From contig CAWVWF010000044.1 of the NCBI GenBank assembly GCA_963933885.1, forward strand, positions 1 to 19,553: 19,553 bases of DNA, given 5' to 3'. Positions 7,824 to 15,568 of the stretch are shown in pieces (within the stretch, counting starts at the first letter, position 1; every line of letters begins with the position of its first letter). The position numbers and the translations under genes were made by a program. The notes under the pieces were generated by a model. The model did not search any database, had not been told where the DNA came from, and saw nothing but the letters and a program-made list of their open reading frames with translations. Source of the stretch: CAWVWF01 sp963933885. GTDB taxonomy: Bacteria; Bacteroidota; Bacteroidia; Flavobacteriales_C; GCA-002722245.

Positions 7824-9863
7824 CTACTGTTTTTTTGGCAGGTTAAAGAAGAAATGAGAGCCTTTTCCGGGTTCAGAGTCAACCCAGATTTTACCTTGAT
7901 GAGATTCTACGATTTTTTTACAATGTGCTAAACCAATACCAGAGCCTTCACCATTTTCAAGTCTTTGGAAGATTTGGAATATTTTCTCAAAATGTCTTTG
8001 TTTTATTCCTATACCATTATCTGAAACACAAAAAGTTAAATGATCTCCGTTGTCCATGTAACTTACTTCTGTTGTAGGGTTGTCATTGTTATTATATTTA
8101 AAAGCGTTTACAATTAAGTTTTGAAAAAGTAATTGTAATTCAATTGGCGAACCTTGAATTTTTTCACTTACAAAAGGAGGGAAGATAAGTTGGCCATTTT
8201 TCTCTTTTATTAGAAAAGAAAGCTCATAATGTAAATTAGTGAATATTGTATTAAAGTCTATGACACCTCTTTTTGTTTCCGATCCCAGTTTTGATAATTC
8301 AAGTAAGGAGTGAATTTGTGTAGTTAACCTTTTTGATGCTTTCTGTAGGAATCCAATGTACTGCATTCCTTCATCTCCTACAGCATCTTTAAAGTCTTCT
8401 TCTAATATGTCAGCGTAGCTTGAGATCGTTCTTAATGGTTCTTGAAGATCATGTGAAGTAATATATACAAATTGTTCTAATTCTTTATTCTTAAGCTGTA
8501 GTGTTTCAGAAGATTGTTCCAGTTTAGCGTGAGCTTCTTCCAAATATCTCAGTCCTTGAGCTGCATTTATAGCAATCCCGATTGAGTTATTTACTTGATT
8601 CATGAACTCGATTTCACTGTCTTTTGGTTTGGTTAAACAAGCTAATTCTAATACACCAACGCTTTCGTTTCCATGCAAAATTGGTACAATAAAAATGCAT
8701 TTTGCTTTTAGTTCTCCTAGAGTCGTTTTTATTTTAGAGTATTCATCAGGAACATCATCAATTAGGATAGGCTTTTTATGAAGTGCAGCTTCTCCAATTA
8801 TTCCTCTACCTACAGGTGTTTCAATAACGTTTTTTTTGTCTTTATCGAAGGCGAACAATGCTTCACAAACTAATGTGTTATTTTCAGTTATAATATGGAA
8901 TGCCCCCATTGGAGCTTTGTAGTAATTTAAAAAGAAATCTAATACTCGTTTAGAGATTTGCTCTACTGATAACTCTCCCTTAAGGGATTCATAAAGTTTG
9001 TTTTTTGAAGTTTCTGTAAAATTTATTCTTTCCTGAAGTTCTTTTTGAGCTTGAATAATATTAAAACTATTTTTTAATGATCCTGTCATGACGTTAAAAG
9101 ACTTTCCTAGTTCACTTAGTTCATCTTTTGCATGGAGTTGAAGTTTATGGTTGTAGTCTCCACTTCCAACAATTGAGGCGGAATCTTTTAGTTTATTAAT
9201 TGGGGTAATAATCGAATTAATTGTTTTTATTGCTATGATTAAACCTATAATAATACCAACGGTTCCGAAGATAAATATGATTAGAGATATCTGAGAAAAG
9301 CTTTTCTTTAATTCATTTTGAGATTGAAAGTTTGATTCGTTCAATAACTGCTTAAGACGGTAAAGGTTTCTATTTACTTTATTTGAATGTATTGTAATTT
9401 CACCTGCAAATATATCTTTACTTTCACTAAGTTTTTTAGGCTTTATATAATCCTTTTTACTTTCTAATAAGTTTAGGATTTTATAAGTATGTTCAGTGAT
9501 GGATTTTGTAGAAAGTAAAACACCAGAAGAATATTCCTTTATTTTTTTACTTGATGTTTCCTTAATGATTTTCTTTAAGGATCTAATTAAATTTGGTATT
9601 TCAACTTCTAGTATTGATAAAATTTTGTTGTTGGTTGTACTGTGATCATTTTTAGACTCTAGTTTTTTCTTTAACAGTACATTCAGAGAACTATTGATTT
9701 GTTTATATTTATCAATTGATTTGATTGCAGGCTGAATCTGAGTTCTAATAATTTCATATCTGTCTTCAGCCTTTTGCGATACAATCTGATTCAAGACAAT
9801 AGTACCTGCAATAAGAACTATAAATAAACCAAAGGAGAAACTTAATTTTCTTTTTATTGTCAT
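7824..9863 (-). CDS. Membrane sensor histidine kinase with helical periplasmic domain, HAMP, GAF and HisKA/HATPase
   Basis: The 679-residue protein has a TM segment at ~8-28, a ~160-residue, Lys/Glu/Leu-rich and probably all-helical extracytoplasmic domain, a second TM at ~192-212, and a HAMP linker (~213-265). A GAF domain follows (~295-436), then a short coiled coil and the H box ITSHDLQEPLR with phospho-acceptor His471 (phytochrome-type HisKA). The ATPase has the N box (QNLIVNAFKY, ~581-590), DNGIGI (615-620) and GSGIGLAHCKKIVE (640-653). There is no fused receiver or DNA-binding domain. The start lies 6 bp after the stop of the binding-protein gene, so the two are co-transcribed. By analogy with TorS or LuxQ, the periplasmic domain probably reads the ligand state of that binding protein, while GAF may add a cytoplasmic input. 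Kinase identity is certain; the signal is unknown. Confidence 0.95.
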   Translation of the reverse strand: MTIKRKLSFSFGLFIVLIAGTIVLNQIVSQKAEDRYEIIRTQIQPAIKSIDKYKQINSSLNVLLKKKLESKNDHSTTNNKILSILEVEIPNLIRSLKKIIKETSSKKIKEYSSGVLLSTKSITEHTYKILNLLESKKDYIKPKKLSESKDIFAGEITIHSNKVNRNLYRLKQLLNESNFQSQNELKKSFSQISLIIFIFGTVGIIIGLIIAIKTINSIITPINKLKDSASIVGSGDYNHKLQLHAKDELSELGKSFNVMTGSLKNSFNIIQAQKELQERINFTETSKNKLYESLKGELSVEQISKRVLDFFLNYYKAPMGAFHIITENNTLVCEALFAFDKDKKNVIETPVGRGIIGEAALHKKPILIDDVPDEYSKIKTTLGELKAKCIFIVPILHGNESVGVLELACLTKPKDSEIEFMNQVNNSIGIAINAAQGLRYLEEAHAKLEQSSETLQLKNKELEQFVYITSHDLQEPLRTISSYADILEEDFKDAVGDEGMQYIGFLQKASKRLTTQIHSLLELSKLGSETKRGVIDFNTIFTNLHYELSFLIKEKNGQLIFPPFVSEKIQGSPIELQLLFQNLIVNAFKYNNNDNPTTEVSYMDNGDHLTFCVSDNGIGIKQRHFEKIFQIFQRLENGEGSGIGLAHCKKIVESHQGKIWVDSEPGKGSHFFFNLPKKQ

Positions 9864-9869
9864 TCTAAC

Positions 9870-11015
9870 TTATTTGATTTTTTCAACTTTCATTTCAGAA
9901 ACATATTTATACAAAGAGAAATATACACCTCTGGACGCTCCATCCTCACCAATAGAAAGGTTGCCACATGCACCTTTATAATAAGTTGTGTTTAATAATT
10001 CGGATCTAAGCCAGTCAGAAATATGTATTTCGGCAGGCTTATTTGTATTTACTTCTTTTATGATATCAATTACTAATTTAGATGCATCCCTTGCTTGGAG
10101 AGCAGGCCATTCAGCACCTGGTTTTTCACCAAATTTTTCAATGTATTTATCAAAAAAGTCTGTTGCAAGGATTTTATTTCCATCTAGAGTTGTGAAGAAT
10201 GGAAATTCGGAATCGACGATAGCACCTTCTGAATTGTCATAATACGCTTGTTCTAGTAATACTGTAGAACCAAATACCTTATTAGTGATTCCTAAGTCTC
10301 TAACTTGTTTCATAGCAAAACCGAAATTTTTATATCCAAAAAAAACATAACTATCATACCCCTCATCTTTACATTTTTCTAATTCTATTGAAAAGTCAAC
10401 TTGATCCTTAGGTACTTTAATGATTTTACATTCTATATTTTCTTTATCAAGTATTTTTTTAACTGCATTAGTTCCTCTAGTCATGAAATCATTTGGAAAG
10501 TGAAAAATAACAGTTTTTTTGAGACCTAAATCAGTAATTCGGTGGCCTATTATTCCATTAGTTTCTTCGGTTCTTTTTGCGATTTTGAAAGTGTTTTTAT
10601 TTAACTTTGAAAGTAGCTCGTCATTGTTTAACTGGTTTACACAGATAACTTTGTCTTCAATGATGTTTTTTTGAATTGCTACAGTTCCATCAGAATTACT
10701 GATGAAAACAATATCTATGTTGTGTTCTTTCCTAAGTTTTGTATACAACGGAAGTGCTAAATCTTTTTCCCATTTATCATCCTCTATAAAGAAGTTGATT
10801 TTAGGTTCATTTTCTTTTTTATTGGCGTTATACTCATCAACAACTAATTCTATAGCTTTAGCTGGGCCAATCCCTAGAACAGTGGCTCTAGTAGATAAGG
10901 GGCCAATGAAACCAAAATTTAATTCTTTAACTTTTTGATTGTCAGAACAAGAAAAGCTTGCAAGGGAAGAGACGATAATTAATGAGATCCCAAATATGTT
11001 TTTTAATACTTTCAT
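9870..11015 (-). CDS. Type I periplasmic substrate-binding lipoprotein (LivK/branched-chain amino acid family)
   Basis: The 381-residue product has a hydrophobic signal ending in SLASFSC, with Cys23 as the probable lipidated residue (relaxed lipobox). The mature part opens with LNFGFIGPLSTRATVLGIGPAKAIELVVDEYN, the hallmark of the Peripla_BP_6 family, and covers two Rossmann-like lobes of normal length. No ABC permease or ATPase gene is nearby. Instead it sits 11 bp after a beta-barrel gene and 6 bp before a sensor kinase gene, so its likely job is ligand sensing, as for TorT or LuxP, rather than import. The ligand cannot be deduced; the family binds amino acids, amides, urea and related small molecules. 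Residues after Cys (SDNQ) leave open whether it faces the periplasm or the cell surface. Confidence 0.88.
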   Translation of the reverse strand: MKVLKNIFGISLIIVSSLASFSCSDNQKVKELNFGFIGPLSTRATVLGIGPAKAIELVVDEYNANKKENEPKINFFIEDDKWEKDLALPLYTKLRKEHNIDIVFISNSDGTVAIQKNIIEDKVICVNQLNNDELLSKLNKNTFKIAKRTEETNGIIGHRITDLGLKKTVIFHFPNDFMTRGTNAVKKILDKENIECKIIKVPKDQVDFSIELEKCKDEGYDSYVFFGYKNFGFAMKQVRDLGITNKVFGSTVLLEQAYYDNSEGAIVDSEFPFFTTLDGNKILATDFFDKYIEKFGEKPGAEWPALQARDASKLVIDIIKEVNTNKPAEIHISDWLRSELLNTTYYKGACGNLSIGEDGASRGVYFSLYKYVSEMKVEKIK

Positions 11016-11026
11016 AAGACTACCTA

Positions 11027-11770
11027 TTAAAATTTGATTTTATATTCCAATCCATAACCTAAACCATAATTATCCTTTGCTCTAAAATCATTAATTCGAT
11101 ATTCGGCTACAAGATAGAATTGATCCCAAAAACGAACTCCTAATTGATGTTCTGAAACCCAATTGAACGAAATTTTACCATTATCTTGATACACGAAGTT
11201 TTGATCTGCAAATCCCCCTAAGTATACTCTGTTCTTAAAGGTTTTTGGAAGTATTTTAAAATTATATACGTGTTCAATTTGTGTAAATCCTTTTGTTTCT
11301 ACTTGATCTCTAAATTGAATTAAATGAAAATTAACGAAGTAAAACATATTAATCTTTTTAAAGAAAGCATCAATCTTAGGAGTTTTACTAATATTCCATT
11401 TTAACCCAAATCTTAAATCATCATTAGCTGATCCTGCCCTTATTACCCATTGAGTGAAAATATCGAAAGGAAGTTTTTTTATTGGTTTCCATCTAATATT
11501 TTGCTCTGAATAATAACCTGACAAATCTGCTGTTGGATTTGAGCTTGAGAAATTAGTTAAGGAGAAGTATTGTATATTATGATCTAAATTAGCAAGAATA
11601 TTCATCGTTAATTCACCATATTCACGTGTGTCGTAATATCCGTTGAAGTCTATAAATCCTGAGTTTTTATGTTTGCTTTTTGTAATTAATGGTTTTTGAA
11701 CTACCTGCGCATATGTTGAGTTTATTAAGCTAATAAAAAAGACAAATATTATCACTTTGAGGTTTACCAT
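11027..11770 (-). CDS. Predicted outer-membrane beta-barrel protein of the sensory operon
   Basis: The 247-residue product has a signal peptide (MVNLKVIIFVFFISLINSTYA, cleaved before QVVQK). The rest is rich in alternating aromatic and polar strands (e.g. NIQYFSLTNFSS, MFYFVNFHLIQF, FYLVAEYRIND) and ends with YGLGYGLEYKIKF, whose terminal Phe is typical of outer-membrane barrels. About 10-12 strands would fit, the size of small substrate-specific channels such as Tsx; I cannot assign it to a named family. Its stop is 11 bp before the binding-protein start, which ties it to the sensor system, perhaps as the entry pore for the ligand. Beta-barrel nature is a strong inference; channel function is a guess from context. 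Confidence 0.72.
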   Translation of the reverse strand: MVNLKVIIFVFFISLINSTYAQVVQKPLITKSKHKNSGFIDFNGYYDTREYGELTMNILANLDHNIQYFSLTNFSSSNPTADLSGYYSEQNIRWKPIKKLPFDIFTQWVIRAGSANDDLRFGLKWNISKTPKIDAFFKKINMFYFVNFHLIQFRDQVETKGFTQIEHVYNFKILPKTFKNRVYLGGFADQNFVYQDNGKISFNWVSEHQLGVRFWDQFYLVAEYRINDFRAKDNYGLGYGLEYKIKF

Positions 11771-11886
11771 AATTAGATGAATTTAGTATTGAAAGCTATA
11801 CGTGAAAATAATATGAGATGTTGAATAAAAAGGATAAAGCGAATAATGATTTTATGCGTTAGTAATCAGTTTGAAACTCTAATGAG

Positions 11887-12273
11887 TTAGACAAGGTTTT
11901 CTATGATTTCGTTAACCTGTTCTATGGTGATGAATTTTTCATAATGACCTGAATAGGTGTTAGAATTTTCTATAAAATCTAAATCTTTTGGGTTTACAAG
12001 TGCTGACTGGATGTATGTTTTAATCGACGAGTTGTATTTTGGTAATTTTCTTATTTCATCCATCATCTGAAAACCAGTCATGATCGGCATATTGAGATCT
12101 GATATTATTATATTGGGAAACTCTATCTCTTCGGATTCCAATTTCTTTACAAGATCAGTAGAAGACAAGAATGTTGAGATAATTAAATTTGAATTGGCTT
12201 TACGGAAAAATCGTTTAGTTATGAATAAACCATTTTCATCATCATCAACAATAAATACTTTAATTGCTTCCAT
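11887..12273 (-). CDS. Single-domain (CheY/Rcp1-like) response regulator
   Basis: The 128 residues form one receiver domain and nothing else. The acidic pocket is VDDDE (Asp10-Asp12), the phospho-acceptor is Asp59 in IIISDLNMP, Ser90 is the switch position (YIQSA) and Lys113 the conserved Lys (YEKFI). There is no DNA-binding or enzymatic output, so it must act through a protein partner or feed a phosphorelay. It precedes the barrel/binding-protein/kinase genes by 116 bp on the same strand, with no terminator seen between them. It is therefore the probable partner of the phytochrome-type kinase, a pairing known for Rcp1-like receivers. Confidence 0.93.
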   Translation of the reverse strand: MEAIKVFIVDDDENGLFITKRFFRKANSNLIISTFLSSTDLVKKLESEEIEFPNIIISDLNMPIMTGFQMMDEIRKLPKYNSSIKTYIQSALVNPKDLDFIENSNTYSGHYEKFITIEQVNEIIENLV

Positions 12274-12472
12274 TATAATTTTTTACTTAGTATGTCTTTC
12301 CAGAATCCTATATTCCAAATTGGAAACTTTTGGAGTTCATTAATATCGAATTATTATGAAGTACTCAAAATTATCGTATGAGGTTACTTGATATTGTAAT
12401 ATTTTATCCTTGATTGATATGCTTAGTGAAAAACTATATAAAGGTGGTTAGGATTTAAAGTGTTTGCTTTCT

Positions 12473-13123
12473 TTAATTCTTTTTCCATAAGATTAAATTT
12501 CTTTCAAAATCATGTCGAAATATTGAAAATGAAATCGGTATGTTTTCTTCTTTCATAAGATATGTTACAACTAAAGTTCCAGGTTTAAGAGCTGTTAATT
12601 TGAGAGAAAGGATTTTATTGTACTCTTCATAAAGATCTATTGAAGTAGCTATTTTATTATCAATTAGTTGATCATTTGAAATGTTTTCCCAAAATGGGTT
12701 GTAGAGATAAAAACCAGTATAATTATCGAAGTCGATATTGATGAAATTGTCGTTTACGAATTTAGTATTAGAAATTTTATTTTGCTTGATTACTTTATTG
12801 GAAATCTTCACAAGGTTTTTTCTTTGTTCAACCCCAGTATATTCTGCTTTTGTTGTTAAAGCACCGATAAAACAAAATTTCCCTATTCCAGAACCAATGT
12901 CTAGTATTTTAGAATTATCATCAATGGATAACCATTCAGCAGCTTTTCGAGCAACCTTGAGAGGGGTCCAATGTAAATTGGAAAGTGATGAGATATGGTT
13001 TTTGAAAATCCCATCAAAATCTGCATCAGTTGTATTGTTGTTAAATTTTTTTAAGTCCACAAATTGTAAATTTGACACTGTAAAAATATGAATTCTAGTT
13101 TTTATACAGTACTCATGGTTCAA
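12473..13123 (-). CDS. Class I SAM-dependent methyltransferase, substrate unknown
   Basis: The 216-residue product carries the SAM-binding motif I (KILDIGSGIGKFC, residues 72-84), an acidic motif II residue (GVEQR, Glu99) and a motif IV-like YNPFWE (Asn142-Pro143-Phe144). The NPF element recalls the (N/D)PPY/F active site of N-methyltransferases acting on planar nitrogen groups, but this is not enough to name the substrate. An N-terminal HWTPLKVARKAAEWL segment looks like a family-specific helical lid. Only one ATG (13123) precedes the domain, so the first ~30 residues may be over-extended. It is divergent from rhlE (103 bp apart) and lies 199 bp upstream of the response regulator on the same strand, possibly in one transcript. 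Confidence 0.8.
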   Translation of the reverse strand: MNHEYCIKTRIHIFTVSNLQFVDLKKFNNNTTDADFDGIFKNHISSLSNLHWTPLKVARKAAEWLSIDDNSKILDIGSGIGKFCFIGALTTKAEYTGVEQRKNLVKISNKVIKQNKISNTKFVNDNFINIDFDNYTGFYLYNPFWENISNDQLIDNKIATSIDLYEEYNKILSLKLTALKPGTLVVTYLMKEENIPISFSIFRHDFERNLILWKKN

Positions 13124-13226
13124 AAAGGTTTAGCAGATATATGAACCTAGTGACTGAAGTTTAACTACCTTTACTTCAAACAGAAATGATTTCTTATGTA
13201 ATTGATCATTTCAAGATCATATTACT

Positions 13227-14513
13227 ATGTTTAAAAAATTAGGATTAATTAGTCCACTATTAAAAGCGATTGCAGATAAAGGTTATACAGAGCCATCTCC
13301 AATTCAGGCAAAAGCAATTCCAGTTGTACTTCAAGGAAAAGATGTTTTAGCGTCAGCTCAAACAGGAACAGGGAAAACTGCTGGGTTTACACTTCCATTA
13401 CTTCAATTGTTAGATAAGGGAGAAAGAACTAGAAGAAGAAAGATTAGAGCTTTAGTAATTACTCCTACAAGAGAGTTAGCTGCTCAGATTTATGATAACG
13501 TAAAAGAATACAGTACTTATATGGATATTAAGTCTACTGTTATTTTTGGAGGAGTTAATGCAAATCCACAAATACGTACGCTTAGAGATGGAGTAGATAT
13601 CTTAATAGCTACTCCAGGTAGATTATTAGATTTAGAAAGTCAGAATGAATTGTCATTAAGAGATGTTGAAGTTCTAATTCTAGATGAGGCAGATAGAATG
13701 CTTGATATGGGATTTGTTCGTGATATCAATAAGGTTGTTAAATTGGTTCCTCAAAACAGACAAACTTTGATGTTTTCTGCAACTTTCTCGAAGGAAATTA
13801 GAAAACTAGCAAGTCAGTATTTAAAAGATCCAGTTTCAGTTGAAGCTACTCCTGAAAATTCAACAGCAGAACGTGTAATTCACAAAGCCAATTTAGTAAA
13901 TAAGCAAGAGAAACCTCAAGTGGTTGTTAAACTTATTAAAGAAGGGAACATGGATCAAGTTCTTGTTTTTACAAGAACAAAACATAAAGCAAATAGAATA
14001 GCAGATAAGTTAAAAAAGAGTGGTATTTCTTCAGCAGCAATCCACGGAGATAAAAGTCAAGGTGCTCGTACAAAAGCATTAGCAGGTTTTAAGGATGGAA
14101 GTGTAAGCGTACTTGTTGCAACTGATATTGCAGCAAGAGGGTTGGATATTCCATTGTTGCCATATGTAATCAACTATGAGCTTCCAAATGTACCAGAAGA
14201 TTATGTTCACAGAATAGGAAGAACTGGTAGGGCAGGAGCAAGTGGAGAAGCAGTATCGTTGGTAAGTCATGATGAGACTGAATATTTAAGAGATATTGAA
14301 AAACTATTAGGATTTAAAATTCCTCAAGAAACTATTCCAGGTTTTGAAAGAGGTTCTCTTGAAGATTTTTTAGAAGAAGAAATTGAGCTTAAAAAGAAGA
14401 ATCAAAGTAGACAAGGAGGTCGTCCAAACCGAAATGGTAAATCAGGAGGTAATAGATCTGGAGGAGGTAAGTCTGGAGGTGGTCAGGCGAAGAAAAATAA
14501 ATGGAGAAGATAA
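13227..14513 (+). CDS. rhlE: DEAD-box ATP-dependent RNA helicase RhlE
   Basis: The 428-residue protein follows E. coli RhlE closely over the helicase core. It has a Q motif (FKKLGL...PSPIQ), Walker A SAQTGTGKT (43-51), PTRELAAQI, TPGRLLDLE, DEAD (153-156), SAT (184-186), VLVFTRTKH, VATDIAARGLDI and HRIGRTGRAG (328-337). The C-terminal tail (388-428) is basic and rich in Gly, Ser, Arg and Lys, a low-complexity RNA-binding extension common in Bacteroidota helicases. It remodels structured RNA, with roles in ribosome assembly, mRNA turnover and cold adaptation known for the subfamily. The start aligns with the family start. It stands alone, divergent from the methyltransferase gene and convergent with the SRPBCC gene. 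Confidence 0.97.
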   Translation: MFKKLGLISPLLKAIADKGYTEPSPIQAKAIPVVLQGKDVLASAQTGTGKTAGFTLPLLQLLDKGERTRRRKIRALVITPTRELAAQIYDNVKEYSTYMDIKSTVIFGGVNANPQIRTLRDGVDILIATPGRLLDLESQNELSLRDVEVLILDEADRMLDMGFVRDINKVVKLVPQNRQTLMFSATFSKEIRKLASQYLKDPVSVEATPENSTAERVIHKANLVNKQEKPQVVVKLIKEGNMDQVLVFTRTKHKANRIADKLKKSGISSAAIHGDKSQGARTKALAGFKDGSVSVLVATDIAARGLDIPLLPYVINYELPNVPEDYVHRIGRTGRAGASGEAVSLVSHDETEYLRDIEKLLGFKIPQETIPGFERGSLEDFLEEEIELKKKNQSRQGGRPNRNGKSGGNRSGGGKSGGGQAKKNKWRR

Positions 14514-14522
14514 TTTCTTTAT

Positions 14523-14555
14523 GTTATTTTTCTGTTGAATTCTATAGAAAATAAC
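14523..14555. terminator. Possible shared hairpin between convergent rhlE and SRPBCC genes
   Basis: GTTATTTTTCT (14523-14533) pairs with AGAAAATAAC (14546-14555) with one bulged T, and a CTCTATTT stretch follows. It lies between two convergent stop codons only 48 bp apart and would be AU-rich in both directions. The stem is weak, hence modest confidence. Confidence 0.4.
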
Positions 14556-14561
14556 CTCTAT

Positions 14562-15047
14562 TTATAACTCAGATATACGTTTCAGTTGTTCATTCATTTT
14601 GATGAAACTATTTCTGATATCTCCATTAAGTTTCTTCTTGAGTAACGGAATCAATATTCCGTGGAATTCTTCGCTTTGAATAAAAGTTGTTGTTCCATTA
14701 TTATTGTCGATTAATGTGAATTTATGATGTCCATCAAAAATTCCTGGTATTAGGAAGTGACCTAGCCAAGAGAATTCTTTATTTGGAGTTAGTGTTAAAA
14801 CCTTTGGTTTAAAAGTCATTGCTTTACCGTTTGGTGGTTTCATTGTAACAGCTATTTTTTCGCCAACATTTACATCTCCGTTTAAAGTTTTGATAAATGG
14901 ATTCCATGATTCATATTTGTTGAATTCTGTTAGAATTTTCCAAACTTTATTTGGAGTGGCATTAATCGTGATTTCTGTTTTTAGTTCAAACCCCATAACG
15001 TAGTTGTTTAGTAATACTGTTAAAATTATTGTAGATAAATATTTCAT
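14562..15047 (-). CDS. SRPBCC/START-fold (polyketide cyclase-like) small-ligand-binding protein
   Basis: The 161-residue protein has a short hydrophobic N-terminus (MKYLSTIILTVLLNNYVMG) that may be a signal peptide or anchor. It is followed by the SRPBCC pattern: ITINATPNKVWKILTEFNKYESWNPFIK, a central strand segment with GEKIAVTMKPPNG, the FSWLGHFLIPGIFDGHHKFTL stretch, and a C-terminal amphipathic helix. Such proteins bind hydrophobic ligands in a deep cavity; the ligand here is unknown. Its upstream region has a perfect FNR-type palindrome 47 bp before the ATG, suggesting control by oxygen or redox state through a Crp/Fnr-family regulator. It is convergent with rhlE. Confidence 0.82.
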   Translation of the reverse strand: MKYLSTIILTVLLNNYVMGFELKTEITINATPNKVWKILTEFNKYESWNPFIKTLNGDVNVGEKIAVTMKPPNGKAMTFKPKVLTLTPNKEFSWLGHFLIPGIFDGHHKFTLIDNNNGTTTFIQSEEFHGILIPLLKKKLNGDIRNSFIKMNEQLKRISEL

Positions 15048-15093
15048 TCTCTTTGTATTTAAACAAAGATGGGAACGATTGAAACAGCACCTC

Positions 15094-15107
15094 TTGATTT
15101 AGATCAA
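15094..15107 (-). promoter_or_regulatory. FNR/CRP-family operator upstream of the SRPBCC gene
   Basis: TTGATTTAGATCAA matches the FNR consensus TTGAT-N4-ATCAA at every fixed position, with one further C/G pair on each side. Its centre lies about 42 bp from the start site that would be expected if the imperfect -7 element CATCTTTG (15071-15064, minus strand) is used, which is a typical activator position. The palindrome is directly seen; the regulator and promoter are inferred. Confidence 0.6.
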
Positions 15108-15114
15108 GAAAACT

Positions 15115-15483
15115 CTATGTGTTGAAATAATAGATCATTATTACTAAACAAATAACGAATAGTAGTTTGAAAGGAATTCTTTTAAGAAGGGTGTTCGCCT
15201 TAAGCAGTTTCTTATTAAGAATAACTTCAGGAGACTCTTTATCTGAGTTGGTTGGTTTGGGAATAAATTCTTTTAATATTAAAAATTCACTGGCTTGCTT
15301 GAAATCTTCCCTCGCAACTAACAGTTTTACACCTCCAACTGCATTCGAAATAAATTGGTATGATTGAATTGTAAGGTTGTCTTCGGCGTAACATGTAATA
15401 CCGTGAGATTCTAAGGCATGTTTTGCGATTTCCATTTCATGTGGATATAGGAAGCTGTAAACGATGACAAAATTTGAATTCAT
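15115..15483 (-). CDS. DUF2007-domain protein with C-terminal membrane anchor
   Basis: In the 122-residue protein, residues 1-70 match the DUF2007 ('putative signal transducing protein') pattern: FVIVYSFLYPHEMEIAKHALESHGI, an AED...SNAVGGVKLLV core and REDFKQASEFL. The family is a small ferredoxin-like fold without a known reaction. The tail has a TM segment (about residues 104-120, LLFVICLVIMIYYF) ending at the membrane face, so it is probably a tail-anchored inner-membrane protein. It lies 67 bp upstream of the SRPBCC gene on the same strand and is divergent from the DUF1801 gene. Confidence 0.82.
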   Translation of the reverse strand: MNSNFVIVYSFLYPHEMEIAKHALESHGITCYAEDNLTIQSYQFISNAVGGVKLLVAREDFKQASEFLILKEFIPKPTNSDKESPEVILNKKLLKANTLLKRIPFKLLFVICLVIMIYYFNT

Positions 15484-15534
15484 AGTTTTTGTATGTACTT
15501 TCGAATATAAGAAAACGAAAATTAATTTAGAACT

Positions 15535-15556
15535 TCTTTCAAATTGAAAGATTCAA
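15535..15556. promoter_or_regulatory. Overlapping dyads before the DUF1801 gene (candidate operator)
   Basis: TCTTTCAA-A-TTGAAAGA (15535-15551) is a perfect 8+8 palindrome, and TTGAA-AGA-TTCAA (15544-15556) overlaps it. Both sit in the 85-bp divergent spacer, ending 12 bp before the DUF1801 start codon. They could bind a regulator or form an RNA hairpin over the start; neither is proven. Confidence 0.35.
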
Positions 15557-15568
15557 CTTGTTTGATGA

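Noticed and set aside
13203..13219. TGATC...GATCA dyad just before rhlE as an operator
   Set aside because: Only 5-bp arms with a 7-bp spacer in AT-rich DNA; too weak to call.
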